Below are positions 1 to 7,300 of a stretch of 10,958 nucleotides of DNA, one piece after another. The stretch's first letter is position 1. Each line of letters starts with the position of its first letter. Origin of the DNA: Nitrospirota bacterium. Lineage in GTDB: Bacteria > Nitrospirota > UBA9217. Both the position numbers and the translations under genes were made by a program. The stretch spans positions 1 through 10,958 of the forward strand of contig JAFNGD010000232.1 in the NCBI GenBank assembly GCA_017885365.1, written 5' to 3'. The notes under the pieces were generated by a model. It searched no databases. It was given only the letters and a program-made list of their open reading frames with translations, and was not told where the DNA came from.

Positions 1-713
1 TTATGGCTCGGCTCTGCAAGCTTCGTCATCGTTATCGTATACGTCTTCGTGGTGGTCCCGTCTTCCGCGGTGACAATGATCGTGAGCGTATTCGCGCCTG
101 TATTGACGGCTATATTTCCCGAGGCCATGCCTGACGCCGCGGCCGTGCCGTTGACCGTGACGCTGGCGTTCACTCCTGCGACTGTAGGGGTGACGGTTAC
201 GGATGCGACGGTGTATTGGACTTCCGCGGTATAGGACACGACATTAGCGCTGAACGACGGCGAAAGCGTCCCCTGGGACAACGTCACACCGGCAAGATCA
301 GCGTTGTGGCTGGGCTCTGCGAGTTTCGTCACCGTTATCGTGTACGTCTTCGTGGTCGTGCCGTCATTGGCGGTGACAATGACCGTTATCGTATTCGCCC
401 CTGTGTTGAGCCCGATATTTCCCGAGGCGGAGCCTGACGCCACTGCCGTATTGTTGACGGTTATTGACGCGCCCTCCCCGGCGGCCGTCGGAGTGACGAA
501 CACGGAAGCTACGCCGGACGCAACTTCAACCGCGTATGATGTCGTATCAGGATTGAACGCCGGGGACAACGTGCCCTGGGACAACGTCACGCCCGACAGG
601 TTGGCGTTGTGGTCGGGCTGTGATCCGCCCCCTCCACCCCCTCCGCCGCAGGAAACAACGAACAGTGCTGTGAGCAGTGCCACGATCACCGAAACCGATA
701 AATGCTTTCTCAT
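1..713 (-). CDS. lipoprotein with tandem cadherin-like beta-sandwich repeats, C-terminus beyond window
   Basis: The leftward frame opens with ATG at 711-713 and stays open to the window edge (237 codons plus two bases). The N-terminus is a lipoprotein signal: MRKH, a hydrophobic stretch, then Val-Val-Ser-Cys22 as lipobox, followed directly by eight glycines as a linker. From His35 the protein consists of a 101-residue repeat (residues 35-135 and 136-236; a third begins at 237). Each repeat starts HNA(N/D)L, contains GVTLSQGTLSP and ends DGTTTKTYTIT(V/M)TKLAEPS. This pattern matches the cadherin-like beta-sandwich family (Pfam PF12733), common in bacterial surface proteins. A good ribosome site (GAGAGGGG) lies 5 bases before the ATG. 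The gene follows another lipoprotein gene by 45 bases and is probably co-transcribed with it. An outer-membrane or surface role is inferred; the ligand is unknown. Confidence 0.85.
   Translation of the reverse strand, partial: MRKHLSVSVIVALLTALFVVSCGGGGGGGGSQPDHNANLSGVTLSQGTLSPAFNPDTTSYAVEVASGVASVFVTPTAAGEGASITVNNTAVASGSASGNIGLNTGANTITVIVTANDGTTTKTYTITVTKLAEPSHNADLAGVTLSQGTLSPSFSANVVSYTAEVQYTVASVTVTPTVAGVNASVTVNGTAAASGMASGNIAVNTGANTLTIIVTAEDGTTTKTYTITMTKLAEPSH
6..611 (-). repeat. two tandem 303-bp coding repeats
   Basis: Bases 309-611 and 6-308 encode successive 101-residue beta-sandwich domains with exactly the same length and no indel. Long stretches match at DNA level, for example the segments around 10-60 and 313-363. 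A third copy starts at the window edge. The similarity suggests recent tandem duplication or ongoing homogenisation, so the number of repeats may vary between strains. Confidence 0.8.
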
Positions 714-730
714 AATGCCCCTCTCATTGT

Positions 731-745
731 CCACTTATAAAGTGG
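731..745. other. small perfect hairpin between the lipoprotein genes
   Basis: CCACTT-ATA-AAGTGG is a perfect 6-bp inverted repeat with a 3-base loop in the 45-bp gap between the two lipoprotein genes. No T-run follows in the leftward direction, so it is not a convincing intrinsic terminator. It could be a processing or mRNA-stability hairpin that sets the ratio of the two products. It is short enough to be chance. Confidence 0.3.
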
Positions 746-758
746 TAACATTAATTAG

Positions 759-1286
759 CTAATGGTCTCTTGTCACGCTGAACGTTCCCGACACTCCTAT
801 CGTCGTGGACGGGTTTGTCCGTAGTCCGAGGACTGCCTGGAATGTGCCTGTAATAGGTTCTCCCACATTTCCTACGCTCGCAAGCGTAATTGTTCCCCTG
901 CTCACGATGCTGTCGTAATACTGCCCCTGCGTCATATACATGAAGTAGGTGGTCGTGTTGGTCCCGCCGGCGATCGTATACCCTCCGGGGATCATGTCGC
1001 TCGTCCTGACATTGATCAGAACATCGCACGGCCCGGCTCCCGTGACTCCGCTACACATCGTAATGAGCGTTCCTACGCCGGCAGCACTGTCGCCGCTGAA
1101 GCTCGGATCGTAATAACCAAGATTATTGAGAGGACCCTCTGTATACGTTGTCGTGCCCGTCGCGAGCGTTACCGTCATTGTACTGGCAGATCCTCCGCCA
1201 TTGGAGCTCTCAACGTCGCCACCGCAGGACAACAGCAGAGTGGTCATGCAGAGCAGTACCAACGATCTCACATAGAGCGAGTTCAT
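759..1286 (-). CDS. small beta-rich lipoprotein of unknown function
   Basis: This 175-residue protein is exported and probably lipidated: MNSLYVRS, then a hydrophobic stretch ending Leu-Leu-Ser-Cys21, a standard lipobox. The mature part starts GGDVESSNGGG, a flexible linker, and is otherwise rich in Thr, Ser and Gly with alternating beta-strand-like patterns. It ends with a segment typical of beta-sandwich lipoproteins (TGTFQAV, then SGTFSVTRDH). No catalytic motif was recognised. The frame is open up to an ATG at 1347-1349, but that start would bury the signal peptide behind 21 polar residues and sits directly on the predicted -10 box, so the ATG at 1284-1286 is preferred. It is the first gene of a probable two-gene operon with the repeat lipoprotein. 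Confidence 0.75.
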   Translation of the reverse strand: MNSLYVRSLVLLCMTTLLLSCGGDVESSNGGGSASTMTVTLATGTTTYTEGPLNNLGYYDPSFSGDSAAGVGTLITMCSGVTGAGPCDVLINVRTSDMIPGGYTIAGGTNTTTYFMYMTQGQYYDSIVSRGTITLASVGNVGEPITGTFQAVLGLRTNPSTTIGVSGTFSVTRDH

Positions 1287-1349
1287 GGAAAGCTCATTCT
1301 TGATAGTGAATGTCCTGTTAGGATGAAGATCCTGAACTGGATGTCTCAT

Positions 1350-1378
1350 ATCATATCGGAAGAGTAGAGTAGCGGCAA
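1350..1378 (-). promoter_or_regulatory. sigma70-type promoter of the lipoprotein operon
   Basis: Read leftward, TTGCCG (1373-1378) and TATGAT (1350-1355) are separated by exactly 17 bases. That is 4/6 and 5/6 matches to the -35 and -10 consensus. Transcription would start near 1343, leaving a leader of about 57 nt before the ATG at 1286. A direct-repeat operator lies 30 bp upstream of the -35 box. Confidence 0.5.
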
Positions 1379-1408
1379 GCAGAATATTTCGGGAATGACT
1401 GAAAAAAT

Positions 1409-1426
1409 GGGGTATTTTAAGGGTAT
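1409..1426 (-). promoter_or_regulatory. ATACCC direct-repeat operator upstream of the lipoprotein operon
   Basis: Read leftward this is ATACCCTTAAAATACCCC: two ATACCC half-sites whose starts are 11 bp apart (1426-1421 and 1415-1410). The element differs by one base from the site at 4268-4285 upstream of the BTAD regulator, with the same orientation relative to the downstream gene. Direct repeats one helical turn apart are known binding sites of SARP/BTAD regulators. Assignment to the regulator in this window is inference. Confidence 0.5.
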
Positions 1427-1429
1427 TTA

Positions 1430-1612
1430 CTGAACTTTATGCTGTTTTGTGCAACACCTTGACAGAGATGCCCTTGCATGAAACTCCCTCAGCTTGCTGT
1501 AGCGAATCTTCGATCCTCAAGGAAATTAATTAACGATTTTCTAATCGCTCGCTAACCCTGTAGCAAGCTAAGGGCGCTCGCTCCTAGATTCACGCTCGTA
1601 TCGGCAAGGAAC
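1430..1612. other. non-coding stretch with an imperfect inverted repeat
   Basis: No credible gene is seen between the operator and the protease terminator, and base composition is more AT-rich than in the flanking genes. AGCTTGCT (1491-1498) is matched by AGCAAGCT (1562-1569) as an inverted repeat. Inside it AGCGA (1501-1505) pairs with TCGCT (1545-1549), and CGATT-TTCT-AATCG (1534-1547) could form a small hairpin. It may be a folded RNA or a decayed mobile palindrome; no function can be assigned. Confidence 0.3.
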
Positions 1613-1649
1613 AAAAAAACCCTTCCTGTGAACAATCCACAAGAAGGGT
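1613..1649 (-). terminator. intrinsic terminator of the Lon-like protease gene
   Basis: Read leftward, ACCCTTC (1649-1643) and TGTG (1641-1638) pair with CACA (1630-1627) and GAAGGGT (1625-1619) around a 7-base loop, with one internal mismatch. A run of seven T residues follows (1619-1613). It lies 24 bp past the protease stop codon, the expected place for a rho-independent terminator. Confidence 0.85.
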
Positions 1650-1673
1650 CGTCTGACGGATATGACCGCTCAG

Positions 1674-4130
1674 TTATGGCCGCTTTTCCTTCTTCGGCTC
1701 GTCGTTGTTCTCGTCCTTCTTCTTCTCAGGCTCCTTGTCCTTCTCGCCCTTCTCGTCCGCCTTGAGTTTCTTCGCGATGTCCTTGAGCCGCTTGTCCACG
1801 AGGAAGTTGAAGGTGCCTTCCGGGAAGGACCCATCCGTCTGCCGCTCGCCGGCAGGCATACCCGTGGTGACGCTGATGACCTCGTCAACGGTCGTGACGG
1901 CATAGATCTGGAACTTGCCGTCCTTGACCGCCTGGACTACTTCCTTCTTGAGCATTAGGTTCTTCACATTGCTCTTCGGGATGACCACGCCCTGACTGCC
2001 GGTCAGGCCCTTGGCCTTGCAGACCGCGAAGAATCCTTCGATCTTCTCGTTCACGCCGCCGATGGGCTGGACCTCGCCCTTCTGGTTGAAGGAGCCCGTG
2101 ATGGCCAGGTCCTGCCGGACCGGCACCCCGGCAACGGCCGATAGGAGCGCCGTCAGCTCGGCCGCGGACGCGCTGTCCCCCTCGATGTCGCCGTAGCTCT
2201 GCTCGAAGGCGAGGCTGGCCGAGAGCGACAGCGACTTGTCCTGCGCGTAGGTGCCGCCCAGGTAGTGCGAGAGGATGAGCACCCCCTTGTTGTAGATGCG
2301 GCCCGAGAGCTTGGCCTCGCGCTCGATGTCCACCACGCCGGCCTTGCCGATATAGACGCGGCTGGTGATCCGCGAGGGCTTGCCGAAGGAGAAGTCGCCG
2401 AGGTCGTACACCGACAGGCCGTTCACCTGGCCCGTGACGCTGCCGCTAACATCGACCATGATGGTGCCGTCGGTCAGGAGCTCCTGGATCCGCTCCTCCA
2501 GCAGGTTCGACCGGTAGACCTTCTCGTCCAGCGCTTTGTCCACGTGCCCGGCTTCCACAGTGCGCTTTTCCTCGCGCCCGGCCCAGAAGGACGCCTCGCG
2601 CACGAGGTCGGAGATGTCGCTGAACCGGAGCGACAGCTTGCCCTTCTTCTCGGCGAGCCTGCCCGCGTAATCGATGACCTCCGCCACGGCCTCGCGGCTG
2701 AAGGGGAGCAGCTTCTCCTCCGCGGACATGGCGCCGATGAAGTTCGCGTACCGCTGCTTCTCCTCGAGGGATCCGTCCATCTGGGTGTCGAAGTCGGACT
2801 TTACCTTGAAGATGCTCCGAAACTCCTCGTCATAGTAGTACAGAAGGTAATAGAGCCAGGGGCTGCCGAGCATGATGATCTTGAGGGAGATCGGGATGGG
2901 TTCGGGTTTGATCCCGGCGGTGGCGATGCCGTAAAGCTCGGCGATGTCCTCGACCTTCACTTCGTTCTTCTTGATGATGCGCTTCAGCGCGTCCCAGGCA
3001 AAGGGGCTCCGCAGCACGTCCAGGGCGTTCATGATGAGGTAGCCGCCGTTCGCCTGCAGCACGGACCCGGACTTGATCATCGTGAAGTTGGTATACGCCA
3101 CGCCGAACCGCGCCTTGCGTTCCATGCGGCCCACGAGGTTGTTGTAGGTGGGGTTCGCCTCCTCAACAACGGGTCCTCCCTTGGTCTTCGAATTGTCCAC
3201 GAGCACGTTCACCTGGTACCGTTCCAGGAGGCTCGCCTTGTCCATTCCCTCGATGTGGAACGGCAGCTCCGGCGTCTGGCCGAGGAATTCCTTGAGGTTC
3301 CCCAGGATGTCCTCCTCCACCTCGGCGAGGTAGTCGGGGATGCGGGGGTTCGCGCGGTACTTCTCCTTCAGGTCCTCGAGCTGATGGCCCATGGAGAAGT
3401 GGGCGACCTTGCGGTTCAGTTCGTGGATCCTCTCGCGCGCCTCCTTGTCGAGCTGGCGGGCCTTGGACAGGAAGTCGCGGATCAGGGCGTCCACCTTCTT
3501 CTCCCGTTCGTCCATCTCGAGGCGCTGCTCCGCGGAGAGTCTTTCGAGGTCCTCGGGCTGGAGCGGCTTGCCCTTGAAGAGCGGCACCTTCACGATGCCT
3601 GTGCGGGTCACGGTCAGCTGGAACCCCAGCTCCTTCGTTCTGCGGCCCGTGTCCTCGAAGAGGACCTCTTTGGCGCGCTCAAGCTCCTCCTGGATGCCGG
3701 TCTTCTGCTCCTCATACTCCTTGGAGTCGAAGACCTTGGGGATCTCGCTCATCATGAGCTCGATGAACTTCTCCATGTCGCGCTGGAACTCGCGCCCCCT
3801 GCCCGGTCCGAGCTTGACGGCGAGGGGCCGGTCAGTGTCCTTGAAGTTGTTGATGTAGCACCAATCATCGGGAACGGGACGGTCGAGCGAGATGCGCTTC
3901 ACGATGGACTTGACGATCGTGTTCCTGCCGGTCCCCGGGATGCCGGACACGAAGATGTTGTAGCCGTGGTTCCGGATGGACAGGCCGAACTCAATGGCGG
4001 AGACGGCCCGCACCTGGCCGATCACCTCTTCGCGGGGCTTCATCTCCGCGGTCGTTGCGAACGGGAATTCCGCAGGATCGCAGACGTGCCTGAGCTCTGA
4101 GACGGGAACGATGAAGTCCTTGATGTCCAC
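1674..4130 (-). CDS. Lon-like protease of the AAA_32/LonC-LonB type with altered Walker A
   Basis: The 818-residue protein joins an AAA+-like module to a Lon peptidase domain. The Lon Ser-Lys dyad is clear: Ser653 in EGDSAS and Lys696 in GGVNEKIEGF, 43 residues apart as in E. coli Lon (Ser679/Lys722). The P-loop at 63-71 reads GIPGTGRNT, with Arg69 where Lys is usual. The Walker B region (362-371, GGYLIMNALD) lacks the usual hydrophobic-DE ending. A charged helical insert covers about residues 130-280, and the C-terminus (about 787-818) is a Lys/Glu-rich tail. The LonC protease of Meiothermus taiwanensis, with degraded ATPase motifs, cleaves unfolded protein without ATP, so this enzyme may too. 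It lacks the N-terminal LAN domain of classic Lon. The start is GTG at 4128-4130 with AGGAGGG 5 bases upstream. It is a single-gene unit with its own promoter and terminator. Confidence 0.9.
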   Translation of the reverse strand: MDIKDFIVPVSELRHVCDPAEFPFATTAEMKPREEVIGQVRAVSAIEFGLSIRNHGYNIFVSGIPGTGRNTIVKSIVKRISLDRPVPDDWCYINNFKDTDRPLAVKLGPGRGREFQRDMEKFIELMMSEIPKVFDSKEYEEQKTGIQEELERAKEVLFEDTGRRTKELGFQLTVTRTGIVKVPLFKGKPLQPEDLERLSAEQRLEMDEREKKVDALIRDFLSKARQLDKEARERIHELNRKVAHFSMGHQLEDLKEKYRANPRIPDYLAEVEEDILGNLKEFLGQTPELPFHIEGMDKASLLERYQVNVLVDNSKTKGGPVVEEANPTYNNLVGRMERKARFGVAYTNFTMIKSGSVLQANGGYLIMNALDVLRSPFAWDALKRIIKKNEVKVEDIAELYGIATAGIKPEPIPISLKIIMLGSPWLYYLLYYYDEEFRSIFKVKSDFDTQMDGSLEEKQRYANFIGAMSAEEKLLPFSREAVAEVIDYAGRLAEKKGKLSLRFSDISDLVREASFWAGREEKRTVEAGHVDKALDEKVYRSNLLEERIQELLTDGTIMVDVSGSVTGQVNGLSVYDLGDFSFGKPSRITSRVYIGKAGVVDIEREAKLSGRIYNKGVLILSHYLGGTYAQDKSLSLSASLAFEQSYGDIEGDSASAAELTALLSAVAGVPVRQDLAITGSFNQKGEVQPIGGVNEKIEGFFAVCKAKGLTGSQGVVIPKSNVKNLMLKKEVVQAVKDGKFQIYAVTTVDEVISVTTGMPAGERQTDGSFPEGTFNFLVDKRLKDIAKKLKADEKGEKDKEPEKKKDENNDEPKKEKRP

Positions 4131-4163
4131 GACGACCCTCCTGGATACTGCTACTCTATCTAA

Positions 4164-4192
4164 ATTCTATGCACCATCCTGTGTATTGTCAA
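4164..4192 (-). promoter_or_regulatory. near-consensus sigma70 promoter of the Lon-like protease gene
   Basis: Read leftward, TTGACA (4192-4187), a 17-bp spacer and TAGAAT (4169-4164) make an almost perfect housekeeping promoter. Transcription should start near 4157, leaving a leader of about 27 nt with AGGAGGG before the GTG start. Such strength suggests high constitutive expression. Confidence 0.8.
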
Positions 4193-4267
4193 GACAAGGG
4201 CCCTGCATCTTTCTGTGATATATGAGGCATGAGCGCTCTCCAGCGATGCCGGTCCTCTCCGTGATGC

Positions 4268-4285
4268 ATACCCTAAAAATACCCC
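4268..4285 (+). promoter_or_regulatory. ATACCC direct-repeat operator upstream of the ATPase-BTAD regulator
   Basis: ATACCCTAAAAATACCCC contains ATACCC at 4268-4273 and 4279-4284, an 11-bp period. It lies 10 bp upstream of a predicted -35 box and 83 bp before the regulator start codon. A copy with one mismatch precedes the lipoprotein operon at 1409-1426. Autoregulation is inferred. The site is also 76 bp upstream of the divergent protease promoter and could affect it. Confidence 0.5.
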
Positions 4286-4295
4286 ACCGGGATGA

Positions 4296-4324
4296 TTGAC
4301 TTTAGCCGGGTCTTCCAGTACGCT
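4296..4324 (+). promoter_or_regulatory. probable promoter of the ATPase-BTAD regulator
   Basis: TTGACT (4296-4301), a 17-bp spacer and TACGCT (4319-4324) form a sigma70-type promoter with a good -35 and a poor -10 (3/6). A weak -10 beside an upstream operator fits a promoter that needs an activator. The start would be near 4331, giving a leader of about 38 nt. Confidence 0.4.
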
Positions 4325-4368
4325 TCTGACCGGGAAGTAGCACGGGCACACTTCGAGCGGAGCATACC

Positions 4369-7300
4369 ATGAATCGTACGAAGACGCTTCCACCGACTCC
4401 GGTCCATGTCCTGGAACGGGAACGCCTCATCAGCAAGCTCGGATCGCTGGATGACAAGAAACTGGTGATCCTACATGCCCAGGCAGGCCAGGGCAAGAGC
4501 ACGCTGGCCGCCGGGTTCGCGGCGTCGCTCCCCATACCGACCGTCTGGTATACCATGGATGCCGGGGATGATGATCCCAACCTGTTTCTCTCCTGCCTCG
4601 GGCAGGCGCTTTCGTCCGCCCTGCCGGATCAGTTCCCGAGGGTCATGCCGCCTCCCCGCAGCCGCCACGGCGCCAGCGGCTCGGAACCGGCCATCGCCCG
4701 CTGGGTCGGGCAGATGTTCGAAGGCCTGACCCGCTCCTGCCTCATCGTGTTCGATGACTACCATTTCACTGCTGCGTCACCGGCGCTCCGCTCCGTTCTC
4801 AAGACCCTCTTCGAAGGAACACCCGCAGCTGTTCGTTTCATGCTTCTTTCCCGGACCCGGCCGGAGCTCGACATCGCGAAGCTCCGCGCGCGGCGATGCG
4901 TGGCCGAGCTGCGGGGAAGCGATCTCAAGTTCAGCGATCAGGAAGCACAGGAGCTCTTCGGCGCTGTCTTCGGGATGCCCCTCGCAGCGGCTGAGGCAGC
5001 CACGGTCAATCGCACCGTAGAAGGATGGCCGGCAGGACTGGTGCTGCTGCACGGTTTTCTCGCGAACGTCCCCGGCAAGGCCCGGGTCGCAGCGCTCGTA
5101 GAACACCAGCCGATGGAATTTCGCGTGCACATCTTCGACTACCTTGCCCAAGAGGTCTTCTCGCATCTCCCGCAGGGCCTGCAGGACTTCCTGCTGCATA
5201 CGGCGGTGGCCGACCACCTCACCAGGCCCCTGATGGCGGCCCTGACCGGCCTGCCGGAGAACGCTCCCGACGGCAGGCCCTCGGTAACCGCCCTGGTCCG
5301 TGAGCTGTCCGCCAGGAACCTTTTCGTCTCTTCCATTGACGCCGATGGTTCGGTCATCCGCTATCACGCCCTTTTCCGCGAGTTCCTTCTGAAGACGTTC
5401 CAGGCGCAGCGCACCTCCCGGGAGGTCAACAAACACTATGCGGTCGCCGCACACTGGTTCAAGGCCGCGGGAGACCCGGTGCGGGCGATCGATCTCTGGA
5501 TCGAATCCGGTCAGCAGGAAAAGGCCCTCCGCGAGATCGAGTCGTGCGCACAGCACCTTATCGCAGTCGGACGGACCCAGACGCTCCTCCGGTGGATGCA
5601 TGCCCTCCCGAAGGCCGCTGCGCGCAGGCCCTGGTTTGAGTTCATCCAAGCCGTTGCCTGCCGTTATGCCGAGCCGGCGTCGGCGCTGATGCTCTATGAG
5701 CGGGCGTACCGGGGATTCCTTCGGGACCGGTGCGTTCCGGGGCAGATGCTTACGCTCAGCGGCATCATCGAATCCTGCTTCCATAGCGGGGGCGATTTCG
5801 CACGGATGGGCCGCACGGCTGCACGGGCGCAGGAGCTCCTCGCACGGAGCCGGAGAGAAAAGCGTGAAACAAGGGCCCGGCTGCTCCTCGCCATGGGCAT
5901 GGCCTGGTTCTTCATCGGCAGGCTCGAGCAGGGCGCCGGCGCACTCCGGCAGGCCCTTGAGCTCTTCCGAAAGCAGGGGAACCACTTCTATCAGATCACC
6001 AGCGCCATCTACCTCACGCCCTGCGCGCTCTACCAGGGCGATTTTCCGCTGGCACGGGAGGCCGTGAACAGGGGATTCGAGGCGTCGGACGCCATCCCCG
6101 AAGAGACCGCCGGCCGGGCGGGGCTGTTCCTGACCAGGGCCATGGCGGCTTTGTTCGAGGGAAATTTTACCGAGGCGCAGCACTGCATCGACCAGTGCAG
6201 GAGCCTTGCGGACACCCATGCGCTCGAGTCGATCGGGTTCCTTTCCCTCGACATCGGGGGATGGCTCAAGATAGCGCAGGGCGATTACCGTAGTGCAGAG
6301 CGCCTTCTGGGGGAATGCAAACGCAGGGGACAAGAGGTCCGGAACGCCTTCTTCAGCGCCTCGGCATCCCATCTGCTCGCAATCGCCTTCCTGTTCCAGG
6401 GCAGGCTTGACCGGGCGAAAAAGGAGTCGGACGCCGCCTTGGCGCTCCAGCAGCGTTCGGGGAGCAGATTGTTCCATGCGATCTACCTCATCGCGAGCGG
6501 AGCAATTTCTATGAAACTGGGCAAAGTCCGCCGGGCTGAGACGGAACTGCAGCGCGCCCTCAGGATCCTCCGCCAGGTCCAGGCCGCGCAGCAGGAAGCG
6601 AACGCCCATCTCCTGCTCGCGTCGTTGAACCTCGGACGCAACAACGAGGCAAGGGCCCGGAAGCACCTGGTCGCCGGATTCGGCATCGGAGAGGAACGGG
6701 GCTTCACCTACTACGCCCTGCTGACGCATGATGAGCTTTCGTCCCTGGCAGCGGAGGCGGCCGGCCGTGACATCGAGCCTGACTACTGCCGCCGCCTCAT
6801 CGCTGGGTCCTCACTGCCGCAGACGCCTCCGCTCATCAGGATATTCTGCCTCGGCGAGTTCCGGGTCCTGCGGAACGGCGTCCCGATCAGCGACGGGGAG
6901 TGGAAAAGCCGGCTGGCAAAAACGCTCGTCAAGCTCATGGCCGTCCGCGGCAGTCAGAAGCTTACGCGCGATGAAGCAGCCGAAACGCTCTGGCCCGATG
7001 CCGATGCCTCCCAGAAGCCGTCGCTGTTGAACAGTCTTCTTCACCGGACCAGGAGGGTCCTTGAGCCGGACGGATCTCCGTCTCTGAGCAATTCCTGCAT
7101 CATTCAGGACAGCGGCCTGCTCTCCCTGAACCCGCGTAAGGTCTGGACGGATGTCCAGGAATTTGCCGCGCTCCATGCAAGCGCCCGACAGAAGCGCATT
7201 TCCCGCGAGCATGACCATGGAAAGACCCTGGCGCTCTACGACCAGGCGTTCAGCCTGTACCAGGGTGATATCCTGCCCGGCGACCTGTACCATGACTGGG

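Noticed and set aside
6..611. Tandem repeats as a possible CRISPR array
   Set aside because: The repeats are 303 bp, in frame and protein-coding, with no short repeat-spacer structure.
304..762. Rightward open frame over the lipoprotein start
   Set aside because: It is the complement of the cadherin-like repeats; its Pro run is simply the reverse of the Gly linker.
978..983. Single ATACCC copies in coding sequence (also 1858-1863)
   Set aside because: No partner half-site 11 bp away and located inside genes, so not counted as operators.
1284..1349. Earlier start (ATG 1347-1349) for the small lipoprotein
   Set aside because: It would add 21 polar residues before the signal peptide and directly abuts the -10 box, so it would not be transcribed.
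2265..4100. Long rightward open frame (611 codons) opposite the Lon-like protease
   Set aside because: It is the antisense shadow of a GC-rich gene. Its product is a low-quality Leu/Val/His/Asp-rich sequence with no motif, whereas the opposite strand encodes a complete protease with catalytic dyad, promoter and terminator.
4777..6729. Long leftward open frame (650 codons) opposite the ATPase-BTAD regulator
   Set aside because: Antisense shadow: composition is Pro/Gly/Arg-rich without domain pattern, and the rightward frame contains Walker motifs and a BTAD domain.
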